Positions 24,552 to 33,980 of a DNA stretch of 64,000 bases are shown here, piece after piece. The translations under genes were made by a program, and so were the position numbers. The notes under the pieces were generated by a model. It saw only the letters and a program-made list of their open reading frames with translations, was not told where the DNA came from and ran no database searches. Positions within the stretch are counted from its first letter, which is position 1. Each line of letters starts with the position of its first letter. Origin of the DNA: Bin80 sp965116685 (GTDB taxonomy: Bacteria; Bacteroidota; Rhodothermia; Rhodothermales; Bin80); assembly GCA_965116685.1 (NCBI GenBank), contig OZ220707.1:2108001-2172000 (forward strand). Direction: 5' to 3'.

Positions 24552-27121
24552 GCCCAAGTCATCAGACGGGAAGATTGCAATGGAGTCTGGCCCTCACGTT
24601 TTGGGAGGACACGTACCGTATATCCAACGGACCCGCTTTTGGTACAGGTGACATTTTTTGCCTCATAGAGGTGCTGGGCATTCTTCTGGCCGGCTTTGAC
24701 CAGTTCCATGGGCGTGATGGTTGCATCCATGATCTCTCCCTTCTGTGCTATCCGTCCCAGGTATAACTGGACCTCTACATCATCCGGCGTCAAAGGTCCC
24801 AGCGTCACATCGGCCTTGACCGTGAAGGGAGCCCCGACCTGTAGATGACCTTGCGGAGCATTTTCGGCAACACGGATCTGGACTTTGGGCCAGGCCTCCT
24901 GTACCTTCTGCTGCCGACTTGACAATGCCTTGGCACCTTGCAGATTCTTGTCATAGAGTGCTTTTGCGCGCGTAGCCGCGGTCAGGTAGGTTGTTTCGGT
25001 ATATTCCTGAACCATACGATGGGTGTTGAAGAAGCTGCTGTGGGTCGCAATGGAGCGCTTCATGCGGGCGATCCATTCAAGAGGCAATCCTTCGGAAGAG
25101 CGCTCATAGAAGAGTGGCACAATCTCCTGCTCCAATTGATCATAGAGCTGTTCAGCGTCTCGTTCATCCTGGTAGGCATGGTTTTCCATGATTTCGCCAT
25201 TGCTAATCGCCCAGCCGATTGCGGGATCATACCCTTCATCCCACCATCCATCCAAGATACTGAGATTGAGTCCACCATTTGCGGCGGCTTTCATTCCACT
25301 GGTGCCGCTGGCCTCTCTTGGGCGGCGAGGCGTGTTTAGCCACAGGTCTGCGCCCTGTACCAAGTCACGTGCAATGGCCATGTCATAATCTTCCAGAAAA
25401 ACGACATGGTTGCACAGGGCTTCGGTACTGGATGCAGCAACAATTTTCTGGATCAGTTCTTTTCCGGGTTGGTCGCGGGGATGTGCTTTTCCCGCAAAGA
25501 TGATCTGTACCGGGTAGGCGGAGTTGGTTAGGATTTGGGTCAGCCTCTCCAAGTCCCGAAACAGGAGTGTTGCACGTTTGTAGGTGGCGAATCGGCGTGC
25601 GAATCCAATAGTAAGTGCTTCAGGGTTGAGCACTTTCTTTACTCGTGCAATGTCTTTTGCTGGCGCTTCCAGTCGAACCAGCCGGGATTGCAATGACCTT
25701 CGGGCCTGCAGGATCAGATGCTCTTTGCGCACTGAATGTGTATGCCAGAGCACATCATCCGGGATTTGCTCTGCATGCTTCCATTGGGACTCACGGATGG
25801 CTTCTTCTCTCCACCGCGGACCGACATATCGGTCAACATGTCGTTTGAGCGAGTCTGAAATCCAGGAAGAGATATGAATACCGTTGGTCACATGACGGAT
25901 GGGCACTTCATTTTCCGGTACTGCGGGCCAGAGGTTTTGCCACATCGAGCGACTCACCTCTCCATGTAATCTGGCGACCCCGTTACAGGCACTGCTCATA
26001 CGCAGGGCAAGCTTCGTCATACCAAACCGCTCGTGATCATTATCTGCATGCTCCCGCCCAAGTGCCAGAAACTCTCGTCGCTCAAGGCCCAGTGACTTTT
26101 TGGCGTAGGATACCATATAGCGATCCATTAATTCCGGTGAAAAACGATCATGGCCGGCTTCGACCGGTGTATGTGTTGTGAAGACGATGCTTGCCGCGGT
26201 AGCAATTCGAGCTTCATGGAAGGATAAGTCATGTTCCTGCATCAGCTGCCGGGTGCGGTCCAGCGTCAGAAATGCAGAATGCCCTTCATTAAGATGAAAA
26301 ACCTGAGGTTTGAGCCCCAGCAGTTGCAGCGCCCGATAGCCGCCAATTCCCAGAATAATCTCCTGTCGGATACGGAGTTCGTTCCCGCCTCCATAGAGGT
26401 AATCGGTCAAATTTCGATCCTCATCGTGTTCGTTGGCATTGAAGTTGGTGTCCAGTAGGTACAGGGGAATACGTCCAACCTGCAGCCGCCAGATCCGGGC
26501 ATATACCGTACGGTTGCCGATTTCGACGTCCACTTGCAGGGGCATCCCATGCTCTCCGCGCTCCAAGGTTAGCGGAAGGCTGGCAAAATCATTTTCTATG
26601 TACGATTCTTTCTGCCATCCGTCGGCATCCAGATGCTGGCTGAAGTATCCCTGTTGGTACATCAGGCCAACGCCAACGATCGGGACTCCGAGGTCACTTG
26701 CACTCTTTAGATGATCACCCGCCAGGACCCCAAGCCCTCCAGCAAAAATCGAAAGACATTCTGTAATCCCAAACTCGGCGGAGAAGTAGGCCGCCAATAA
26801 TCCATCGGATGCATGGGTACGGGAATACCAGGTTGAGCCCGCCTGCATATAGGTATCAAAGGAAGCACACACCTCGTTCAGGTGAGCAACGAAGCCCTCA
26901 TCCTTTGCGAGTTCTTCCAGCCGGGTTGCGGATACCTCGGCCAGCATCCGTACCGGGTTATGGCCTGAGCTGTCCCAAAGGTCTGCATCGAGCCTTCGAA
27001 AGAGAGAAACGGTATCTTCACTCCAGGCCCAGCGGACATTATAGGCCAACTCCTGCAGTCTCTCGAGAGTGGGGGGCAAAGATGGAGAACTGGTGAAGAT
27101 GCGTACGGGTTTGGGGTTCAT
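24545..27121 (-). CDS. glgP: Alpha-glucan (glycogen) phosphorylase
   Basis: Phosphorolysis of alpha-1,4-glucans to glucose-1-phosphate, cytoplasmic. It is 858 residues, the length of the short bacterial alpha-glucan phosphorylase group. An N-terminal DUF3417-like part (LERLQELAYNVRWAWSEDT) is followed by EFGITECLSIFAGGLGVLAGDH, HLNEGHSAFLTLDR, TTHTPVEAGHDRF, RRFATYKRATLLF and the PLP-lysine segment EASGTSGMKAAANGGLNLS. ATG at 27121 lies 118 bp from the divergent DgcN-like gene. No other glycogen genes are nearby. Confidence 0.95.
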   Translation of the reverse strand: MNPKPVRIFTSSPSLPPTLERLQELAYNVRWAWSEDTVSLFRRLDADLWDSSGHNPVRMLAEVSATRLEELAKDEGFVAHLNEVCASFDTYMQAGSTWYSRTHASDGLLAAYFSAEFGITECLSIFAGGLGVLAGDHLKSASDLGVPIVGVGLMYQQGYFSQHLDADGWQKESYIENDFASLPLTLERGEHGMPLQVDVEIGNRTVYARIWRLQVGRIPLYLLDTNFNANEHDEDRNLTDYLYGGGNELRIRQEIILGIGGYRALQLLGLKPQVFHLNEGHSAFLTLDRTRQLMQEHDLSFHEARIATAASIVFTTHTPVEAGHDRFSPELMDRYMVSYAKKSLGLERREFLALGREHADNDHERFGMTKLALRMSSACNGVARLHGEVSRSMWQNLWPAVPENEVPIRHVTNGIHISSWISDSLKRHVDRYVGPRWREEAIRESQWKHAEQIPDDVLWHTHSVRKEHLILQARRSLQSRLVRLEAPAKDIARVKKVLNPEALTIGFARRFATYKRATLLFRDLERLTQILTNSAYPVQIIFAGKAHPRDQPGKELIQKIVAASSTEALCNHVVFLEDYDMAIARDLVQGADLWLNTPRRPREASGTSGMKAAANGGLNLSILDGWWDEGYDPAIGWAISNGEIMENHAYQDERDAEQLYDQLEQEIVPLFYERSSEGLPLEWIARMKRSIATHSSFFNTHRMVQEYTETTYLTAATRAKALYDKNLQGAKALSSRQQKVQEAWPKVQIRVAENAPQGHLQVGAPFTVKADVTLGPLTPDDVEVQLYLGRIAQKGEIMDATITPMELVKAGQKNAQHLYEAKNVTCTKSGSVGYTVRVLPKREGQTPLQSSRLMTWAQ

Positions 27122-27239
27122 GGTTTATTTTTGTAATACGGGCAGCGAAGTATGAGTCATAGAAATGCGAAAAGATCCCTTCGTTAACGGATAAAATCCA
27201 TTCGGATCACGGTAAATCCCGCCGGTTGATAAGGAATTA

Positions 27240-28283
27240 ATGAAAGAAAGTGCGCTTATACTTGCGAACGGGCTGTTTGATAGCGTTTTTGCAAAAACGA
27301 CACATGGTCTGCTGCGTGGCCCTAGTCGGTATGAGATTTTGGGGGTGGTGGACCCGAATTATGCAGGTCAGGATGCAGGTTGTGTGCTGGACGGGGTTGA
27401 TCGTGGGATTCCCTTCTACAGCTCGGTTTCGGAGGCTTTGGTGCACCGGACTCCAACGCACTGCATTATCGGAGTCGCAACGGTTGGTGGGGTGCTTCCA
27501 GATCCTTTGCGCGTAGATCTACTGACAGCGGCATCTGCCGACTTGCAGTTGGTGAATGGACTTCATCAACTGCTTTCGGATGACGATGAACTTGTGAGTC
27601 TGGCCAAGGGGGGGATTATTGATTTGCGCAAACCTCGCCCCATGGCCGAGTTACAATTCTGGTCTGGTGAAATTCTTTTTGTGCCCGCACCGCGTGTTGC
27701 AATTCTTGGAATGGATTGTGCAATCGGCAAACGGACGACCGCAATGATCTTGCGAGAGGGACTCCGTGAACAGGGCGTTCGCTCAGAGGTAATCTATACG
27801 GGGCAAACGGGTTGGTTGCAGGGATTGAAGTACGGGTTTATTTTTGATGCAACGCTGAATGATTTTGTATCAGGAGAGTTGGAGCGTGCCATCGTGGAAT
27901 GCTATCGGGAGGAAAGTCCAGAGGTGATTCTCCTTGAGGGGCAGTCTGCTCTGCGGAATCCAGCCGGACCGGCCGGATCAGAGCTGATTTGCTCTGCACG
28001 GGCAGCAGGGGTCATCCTGCAACATGCTCCGGCACGTCTTCACTTCGAAGGTTTTGAGGACCTGGACTGCAGGATCCCCTCATTGTCGGAGGAGCTTGAA
28101 CTCATCCGCCTTCTAGGATCAGAGGTATGGGGGATTTCGGTGTTTACGCAGGGACTTGACGATGCGCAATCTTTGCAGATTGCCACAGAGTTGGAAGCAC
28201 AGCATGGGATTCCGGTGGTGAGACCACTGGAAGATGGGGTGGAGCGATTGGTGCGTACAATCCGACAAAGGCTCCCCTCATGA
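27240..28283 (+). CDS. dgcN: DUF1611 protein, DgcN-like (D-glutamate N-acetyltransferase candidate)
   Basis: A 347-residue DUF1611 protein with a Rossmann-like N-terminal part (YEILGVVDPNYAGQDAG) and a C-terminal P-loop-like segment ILGMDCAIGKRTTA, which carries the family's GxDCAxGK pattern. In marine bacteria DUF1611 (DgcN) and an adjacent enolase-superfamily protein (DgcA) convert D-glutamate to L-glutamate through N-acetyl intermediates. The same two-gene arrangement is present here, with the next start overlapping this stop (ATGA). The substrate is inferred from that pairing; the family was long annotated only as a putative NAD- or ATP-binding protein. Confidence 0.82.
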   Translation: MKESALILANGLFDSVFAKTTHGLLRGPSRYEILGVVDPNYAGQDAGCVLDGVDRGIPFYSSVSEALVHRTPTHCIIGVATVGGVLPDPLRVDLLTAASADLQLVNGLHQLLSDDDELVSLAKGGIIDLRKPRPMAELQFWSGEILFVPAPRVAILGMDCAIGKRTTAMILREGLREQGVRSEVIYTGQTGWLQGLKYGFIFDATLNDFVSGELERAIVECYREESPEVILLEGQSALRNPAGPAGSELICSARAAGVILQHAPARLHFEGFEDLDCRIPSLSEELELIRLLGSEVWGISVFTQGLDDAQSLQIATELEAQHGIPVVRPLEDGVERLVRTIRQRLPS

Positions 28284-29344
28284 TCATCCGCGGTGTGGAG
28301 ACCTGGACGGAGTGCCTTCCTTTGACCCGCCCCTATGTGATTGCAACGCGGGAGGTCAGTACGGTTGATTTACATTTTGTGCGCCTGGAAAGCAGTCTCG
28401 GGGTTTCGGGTCTGGGATGTGCGGCTCCGACGGCGGTCACTTCCGAAAATGCGGAGTCCTGCCTTGGAGTAATGGATGCCGCTGCCCATGACATCTTAAA
28501 AGGACGGGATCCCAGACTGCTTCGGACATTAGCAAGGCAATTGCGATCAGGATGTTCGCAATATCCTTCCGCAGTGGCGGCCCTGGATATGGCACTCTAT
28601 GATCTTTTGGGTCGGAGTATGAATATTCCGGTGGCTGCCATGCTTGGTCCATCGATGAAGCCGCTACCTACCTCAATTACAATTGGAATTCTTCCCTTGG
28701 AAGAAACGCTGAAAGAGGCCCGTGAATATCTTGCACGTGGATTCAATTGCCTGAAGGTCAAGCTCGGGCTGGATTACGGCGAGGATCTTGAGCGTCTGCG
28801 GGCTCTGCGATTGACATGTCCAGAGAGTGTCCATATCCGTGTTGATGCGAATCAGGGATATACCATTGAACAGACCAGGGATCTTTTTCGTGAGGCACAT
28901 GCATTGGACCTGGAGCTCATTGAGCAGCCTTTAGCCAGAGGGGAAGAGGAGGATATGCTCAAATTGTCAGAGGATGCTCAGCGTCTTATGGCAGCTGACG
29001 AAAGCTTACATGGCCCGATGGATGCTCTTCAGTTGACGATAAGCAAGCCATTCGGGATTTGGAATATCAAACTCATGAAATGTGCCGGCATCACAGGCGC
29101 CCTGGATATCGCAGATCTGGCAGCACTAGCCGGGATTGACCTGATGTGGGGTTGTATGGATGAGAGCGTAATCAGTATTGCTGCCGCCCTGCACACTGCT
29201 TATGCGTGTCCTCGGACGCGATACCTGGACCTGGATGGAAGTTTTGATCTTTCAAGGGATGCCGCACGAGGCGGGTTCACCTTGTTGAATGGATCCTTGC
29301 ACCTTCTGGAAGAACCAGGGCTCGGTGTAATACTTACCGACTAA
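28280..29344 (+). CDS. dgcA: Enolase-superfamily dipeptide epimerase / N-acetyl-D-glutamate racemase (DgcA-like)
   Basis: A 354-residue muconate-lactonising-type enolase-superfamily enzyme. The catalytic KxK is in FNCLKVKLG, metal ligands are Asp in IRVDANQGY, Glu in ELIEQPL and Asp in MAADESLHG, the second Lys is in NIKLMKCAGI, and MDESVISIAAALH closes the active site. These are the hallmarks of dipeptide epimerases, and DgcA belongs to the same subgroup. Pairing with the DUF1611 gene favours acetyl-D-glutamate racemisation, but L-Ala-D/L-Glu epimerisation in murein recycling cannot be excluded. It is translationally coupled to the upstream gene. Confidence 0.87.
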   Translation: MIIRGVETWTECLPLTRPYVIATREVSTVDLHFVRLESSLGVSGLGCAAPTAVTSENAESCLGVMDAAAHDILKGRDPRLLRTLARQLRSGCSQYPSAVAALDMALYDLLGRSMNIPVAAMLGPSMKPLPTSITIGILPLEETLKEAREYLARGFNCLKVKLGLDYGEDLERLRALRLTCPESVHIRVDANQGYTIEQTRDLFREAHALDLELIEQPLARGEEEDMLKLSEDAQRLMAADESLHGPMDALQLTISKPFGIWNIKLMKCAGITGALDIADLAALAGIDLMWGCMDESVISIAAALHTAYACPRTRYLDLDGSFDLSRDAARGGFTLLNGSLHLLEEPGLGVILTD

Positions 29345-29472
29345 TTATCGACGTTCAAATTGCTCCCGCAGGTCGAAGCAGAAGCGGAAACATAGAACCC
29401 AATCCCCGCCGCCCGTATTACAACGCAACCCGGCGGCGGCAGCGTAACCAGTCCAATTTGAAGCTGACATAA

Positions 29473-29506
29473 CCAAGGCGAGCCATCATTGGATGGGTCG
29501 CCTTGG
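29473..29506 (+). terminator. Strong hairpin downstream of dgcA
   Basis: CCAAGGCGA pairs with TCGCCTTGG (9 bp), and after one mismatch CCATC pairs with GATGG around an ATTG loop. No T-run follows, so an intrinsic terminator is only a possibility; it may be an RNA-end or palindromic repeat. Confidence 0.4.
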
Positions 29507-29617
29507 GGCCAGCCTGCAAAAACGATCCCGATAACCGTTATCTGCGCGGCAATCCTAGCCGTATAGAAGACAATTGTCCCAGCGACAAATCAACGAGAAT
29601 TGTCCAACCGTCTTCTG

Positions 29618-29941
29618 CTATTTGAGGCGATTATAGGCCCGTAAAACTACGATGGTAACCGCGGACGAATACAGGGCAACCACCAATGCATCTAATATGG
29701 CATCAAGAGACGCTCCGATGCCCTGTATATGCGACAGCACATCTGCATTGGCTGCAACTCCGATTGCCAACACAACCACTAAGTAGGCGGTTGGATTTTC
29801 CGCGTCCGTTGCAACGGCTCCATACGCAAGGCCCGATAAGACCAGCAGCAAGGGGACGATACCTGAGGCAATCATCTCGGGCCATAGGCCATGAACAAGG
29901 GCCAAAACGGTCATGGCGACTATCAAAAGTTTTCTTATCAT
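29618..29941 (-). CDS. Small integral membrane protein, unknown function
   Basis: A 107-residue protein made almost wholly of hydrophobic segments: about residues 4-20, 24-48, 51-66 and 82-100, suggesting three or four membrane helices. I recognise no family. It stands alone between convergent dgcA and the following non-coding stretch. The hydrophobic periodicity and the plausible ATG support a real gene. Confidence 0.6.
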   Translation of the reverse strand: MIRKLLIVAMTVLALVHGLWPEMIASGIVPLLLVLSGLAYGAVATDAENPTAYLVVVLAIGVAANADVLSHIQGIGASLDAILDALVVALYSSAVTIVVLRAYNRLK

Positions 29942-30447
29942 GATTACATTCTATTTGGTGAGTGGAAGTAGGCAGCGCACGAGACCAAATCGTCGAACGC
30001 TATCGCTATTAGTAGATAACACTTTTTTTGCAAAAAGTCAAGAGAAACTTCACAATTTCTTCGCAATTCGTCCATTTTCGGTTGACTTTTGCCTTGTTTG
30101 TGGGATCGGGATGCTATTTCCATCCAATTCGATCATCAGTGGCGACTGATCAGAAGGGTCGTTCAAGTGTTGTTTTTTGCTTGTTGTGCAACGGCATTCA
30201 AGGAATGAAATCGACAACGGTTAAAAAATGCGGTCGCAGGGGGAGTCCCCAATGTGCATTTCCATGCATGATGGGCAGAGAGGAATGCCCTGCCCATCAG
30301 ACGATACCTGCGGGGATGGATCTTCCTGTATTCACAGGGAAGCCTCGCCCAGACGAGACTCCTCCGCAAAGGGGCTATACCGGCTTTGCCGGGGCCAAAG
30401 AGGTTTTAGGCCCGTGCAAATTGCAGGCGGAAAGCGTGGAGCGCCGT
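29942..30447. other. About 500 bp without a convincing gene
   Basis: A plus-strand frame spans 30028-30621, but it runs into the 3' end of the next minus-strand gene and is rich in Cys/Pro/Arg without domain features. It is considered non-coding. No tRNA or terminator could be placed. Confidence 0.4.
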
Positions 30448-32763
30448 CTAAATGTCCAGGTTCCGCTTCTTGAGAACGAAAAGTCCCTCGGATCCACTGG
30501 TAACAATCAGGGTGCCGCTCTCGAAATAAGGATAATTACTCCACGAGGTAGAACCAGGGCCAGGCTCAAAAAAGCCGATCTCCATGGGCGCTTCGGGATT
30601 TGTGATATCAAGGATCCGTAGTCCGGCACCATAATTCGATTGGTACATCAGATTGCCCTTGATATAGAGGTTGTGATCCGTGTCGGGAGTGCTGGCAATG
30701 TATTCACTGACCAGTACCGGGTCATCCAGATCCGAAACGTCCCAGACCAGGGTTCGCGTCCCCTCGACCAATCCCTGCGGCTCATCGCCTTCATCATTCA
30801 TGTAGAAGTATTGATGATCCTCGGTTAACCAACCCTGATGTGCATAAGCCACTTTGGGATAGATGGCCATGGAGATGGTTGCCGGGTTCTGCTTATCGGT
30901 TACATCTGCGATACTGAGTGCGGTTTCATTGGATCCGAGACAGATTTCTCTACCACTGTAGGTTAGGTCGGGACCGGAATAGATGACACATTGCGCATCA
31001 TGTGAGTAGCCTGTTTTGCGCCTGCCGGTATTCGCATCAGCAAAGCAGCCTGCAAACGTTACATTGGTTGGTTCACGCAGATCAAGCATGTGTAAGCCAC
31101 CACCACAGGTCTCACCGCCTCCGCTGGCACCGACAACGAAACCGAACCCGGTTTCTTCATTGATAACAATGTTATGTGCACTGGCAATGTCTGTGTAGAG
31201 TGCCGTTTCGCTGAACGTTACCGGCTCTTCTTCAATCTCACGCAACTGCGTCAAATCAAAAATCTGTACACCATGTTGTCCGGCACCATCCGCGACGATA
31301 AAGGCATGATCAGCATATACTTTGATGTCCCGCCATACATTCGCAACCGACCCGTTTGTCATGGGCAGGTCCCCGATGTAGCGCGGGTTCTCAGGGTCGG
31401 TGACCTCCACGAAAGAGGTACCATCGTTGCGTCCGACCAGTGCATATTCCTGGGAGGTATTCGGGTCGGTCCATCCCCAGATATCATTAAGTCTGGATCC
31501 ACGGCCTCCTCCCATTTCGGGAAGGGGTAGGAATGCAGTCATGTCTACGTCTTTGCAGGGCCACCTGGACACCATACCTTCGGTACAGCGGATCTCCCCT
31601 CCCGTGATTGCTTCATGTCCCTTCACTTTGTTGATCAGGGTCGCCTTTGTCATCCATCCGCCATCCTCTTCTCTCTGCATGAGGATTGCTCCTCCTGCTC
31701 TGGAATCCATCCGCACAGCTCCTACGACGGCAATATCCCCCCGAACGACAATACGGCTTCCGAATGCTGCACGGCCAATGGACTCATCCGGCAGCAGCTT
31801 CATGGTGCCGATCCATCCATTTTCATCCGAGATGAATCGGTGAACAATCCCTCTACCCCGATTGCTGCGATGAGCTCCGATCCAGATTTCATTGCCGCTG
31901 GCTGCCAGAGCAGCCCCGAACTGAGAAGAGCGTTGTTGATCAAAGGATTGCAGTTGATCCCGCATGCGCAGTTGGGTTGACTCGGGATCCCACTCATACT
32001 CCAAAACGATCCCCTGGCCTCTTTCCTGCATGGGTACTCCGATGTACACGCGTCCCTGGTGGATGGCTACCGAGCCTCCCATTCGGCTTCGTTCCGTCAA
32101 AAAGTCCGGTGCCAGTTTATCGACTTGGATCCAGCCTTCCGATCCATACAGGAACGCGTAGACTGCTCCCTTATTCTCAGATGTTGCCGGTGCACCAACA
32201 ACAGCCAGGTTGTTTTCAATGGCCAGGGTAGCTCCAAAACCGTCTCCAGCTCCGGCATCACTGGCAGTCAGGGTAGCGGTTTCCGAGAATGATCCATCCG
32301 CATTTTCTGTAATCACATAGACCGCCCCGGCTGATTCCATACGACCCGGTGCGCCAACCAGGATATTCCCTTTATCCAGTGCAATGAAGTCCCCAAACCG
32401 ATCGCCGGGAGTTGCATCGGATGCAGTAATACGGGCAACCTGTTCCCAGGCGCCGTTGTAGCGGAACACATAGACGGTCCCCCGTTTTTCATCTGCCTCG
32501 CTGGCTCCGACGAATAACGTCTCGCCATGAGCCGCAATTGCCCGGCCAAATCGCTCCAGTTCCTGATTTACGGACAGGATAACGGGCTCAATTTCAAGAT
32601 CGTCAAGGGTATAGATATACACTTCCCCCGGAAAAGCTAAATTTCCCGTTTCTCCAACAAATACGTGATGATCAGTCATCGCGATTGTGCCACCAAAGGA
32701 TTGAGCTTCAGCGGAAGAAGTAATTAACAATGCGGTACATAAGAGAAGTAGAGTGCGGTTCAT
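30448..32763 (-). CDS. Choice-of-anchor B family exported protein with FG-GAP-like propeller
   Basis: A 771-residue protein with signal peptide (LLLLCTALLITSSAEAQ). Residues 20-370 form FG-GAP-like repeats (repeated GDRFG, GAPGRMESAGAVYV, GDGFGATLAIENNLAVVGAP), consistent with a beta-propeller. The second half has GSRLNDIWGWTDPNTSQEYA, HGVQIFDLTQLR, HDAQCVIYSG and DTDHNLYIKG, the LVIVD-type repeats of the choice-of-anchor B family. These proteins are exported and often carry a C-terminal sorting signal. None is visible here, the C-terminus being LFVLKKRNLDI. Function unknown, probably surface or extracellular. Confidence 0.85.
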   Translation of the reverse strand: MNRTLLLLCTALLITSSAEAQSFGGTIAMTDHHVFVGETGNLAFPGEVYIYTLDDLEIEPVILSVNQELERFGRAIAAHGETLFVGASEADEKRGTVYVFRYNGAWEQVARITASDATPGDRFGDFIALDKGNILVGAPGRMESAGAVYVITENADGSFSETATLTASDAGAGDGFGATLAIENNLAVVGAPATSENKGAVYAFLYGSEGWIQVDKLAPDFLTERSRMGGSVAIHQGRVYIGVPMQERGQGIVLEYEWDPESTQLRMRDQLQSFDQQRSSQFGAALAASGNEIWIGAHRSNRGRGIVHRFISDENGWIGTMKLLPDESIGRAAFGSRIVVRGDIAVVGAVRMDSRAGGAILMQREEDGGWMTKATLINKVKGHEAITGGEIRCTEGMVSRWPCKDVDMTAFLPLPEMGGGRGSRLNDIWGWTDPNTSQEYALVGRNDGTSFVEVTDPENPRYIGDLPMTNGSVANVWRDIKVYADHAFIVADGAGQHGVQIFDLTQLREIEEEPVTFSETALYTDIASAHNIVINEETGFGFVVGASGGGETCGGGLHMLDLREPTNVTFAGCFADANTGRRKTGYSHDAQCVIYSGPDLTYSGREICLGSNETALSIADVTDKQNPATISMAIYPKVAYAHQGWLTEDHQYFYMNDEGDEPQGLVEGTRTLVWDVSDLDDPVLVSEYIASTPDTDHNLYIKGNLMYQSNYGAGLRILDITNPEAPMEIGFFEPGPGSTSWSNYPYFESGTLIVTSGSEGLFVLKKRNLDI

Positions 32764-32799
32764 TTGCTTTGGATTTTTTACACCGAGACTCTATATACC

Positions 32800-33243
32800 A
32801 TGACCTTCGCGGATGGTTACACGGAACAAGAAACCCACTCTTTTGTTGGCAGGGCTTCTATAATTAGCACTGCCGTGGCGAACATTTTTAAACTAGATCA
32901 GGTCGAAGTCGCTAAGGCATGGCCGAAACTCCAGACGTGGCTGGACAGCACGCTTGGATGCTCGGATGACCTTGAGGGTGTTCTTTTTCTGGTTGGTCTA
33001 CATGAATCTGGGCGGGAATTCGAACCTGGTTTGGACAAAGCGTCAAAACAGCGTCTTGTCAATGAAGGGACTTATTGTGTTTTGGAGTGTCTGGGATGTT
33101 TTGAGAGGGTCGGACAGGAGGTGGACGGGTACTGGATTTGGGAGCCCCATGAAAATTTACCGGAAGACATGAGTTCCGCAGAGCAGGACTTGCTGTTACG
33201 TGCAGGCATTCTTCGCTATTTTGACCATTATCTGGATCCATGA
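32800..33243 (+). CDS. Conserved hypothetical cytoplasmic protein
   Basis: A 147-residue acidic protein starting MTFADGYTEQETHSF. The ATG at 32800 is preferred over a TTG 36 bases earlier that lies in the divergent promoter region. No signal peptide or known motif is seen; helices such as CVLECLGCFERVGQEVD dominate. Its stop overlaps the start of the cyclophilin gene by ATGA (33240-33243), which in turn overlaps lysS. It therefore belongs to a tightly coupled three-gene operon with a translation gene and a protein-folding gene. I do not recognise the family. Confidence 0.7.
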   Translation: MTFADGYTEQETHSFVGRASIISTAVANIFKLDQVEVAKAWPKLQTWLDSTLGCSDDLEGVLFLVGLHESGREFEPGLDKASKQRLVNEGTYCVLECLGCFERVGQEVDGYWIWEPHENLPEDMSSAEQDLLLRAGILRYFDHYLDP

Positions 33244-33980
33244 AATTCATTCGATCTTCCTTCTTCTCCCTGCTTATCCTTGCAATAATGACGACCAGCA
33301 GCTGTCAGACGCAGACCGTGAATCAATTATTCGAGACGAATTTTTTCGAGATCTCCACTTCCATGGGAACCATGGTGATTGAGCTCTATGACGATACACC
33401 GGTTCACAGGGATAACTTCAAAAAGCTCGTGGACGAGGGATTCTATGACGGAACCAAGTTCCATCGTGTAATTGGTGGATTTATGATCCAGGGAGGGGAT
33501 CCCAATTCAAAAGATGACGACCCCATGAATGATGGAGGGGGGGACCCCGGCTATACGCTTCCTGCAGAGATCCTTCCAGGACGCTACCATAAGCGAGGTG
33601 CCCTCGCAACCGCACGGTCGGGAGATAATATGAACCCGGAGCGAGCGTCCAATGGGAGTCAGTTTTACATCGTTCACGGAAGTATTTATCCTGAAGAACT
33701 CCTGGATCAATTGCAGAGTCGAGCGCAGCAGATGATTCCAGATTCAACATTTGAGTACTCTGCCGAGGCCAGAGCAACCTACATGAATGAAGGAGGCGCG
33801 CCCATGCTTGATGGGATGTATACGGTTTTTGGTGAGCTGGTTGAGGGCTATGCGGTGCTGGATCGTATCACTCGTGTATTGACTCCGAAACGAGCCGGAC
33901 AGCCGGGAAGCCCGATGGGGGATATGCCGATGGTGGACGTTTCAATGGAAGTTCGTCCATTGCCTGGCTATGAGAGATAG
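33240..33980 (+). CDS. Cyclophilin-type peptidyl-prolyl cis-trans isomerase, lipoprotein
   Basis: A protein-folding catalyst acting outside the cytoplasm: 246 residues with signal and lipobox MTTSSC (Cys near residue 22). The cyclophilin fold shows TSMGTMVIELYDDTPVHRDN, FHRVIGGFMIQGGDP, the LATARSGDNMNPERASNGS stretch, QFYIVHGS and TVFGELVEGYAVLD. An insert (residues about 155-190) with a helical linker is common in Bacteroidota members. Starts inside the preceding gene and ends 11 nt inside lysS. Confidence 0.92.
   Translation: MKFIRSSFFSLLILAIMTTSSCQTQTVNQLFETNFFEISTSMGTMVIELYDDTPVHRDNFKKLVDEGFYDGTKFHRVIGGFMIQGGDPNSKDDDPMNDGGGDPGYTLPAEILPGRYHKRGALATARSGDNMNPERASNGSQFYIVHGSIYPEELLDQLQSRAQQMIPDSTFEYSAEARATYMNEGGAPMLDGMYTVFGELVEGYAVLDRITRVLTPKRAGQPGSPMGDMPMVDVSMEVRPLPGYER

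Noticed and set aside
29344..29617. Possible tRNA or small RNA between dgcA and the membrane protein
   Set aside because: A strong hairpin is present but no cloverleaf, no CCA end and no T-loop motif was found.
30028..30621. 197-codon plus-strand frame
   Set aside because: No domain features, odd composition, and it overlaps the 3' end of a well-supported minus-strand gene.
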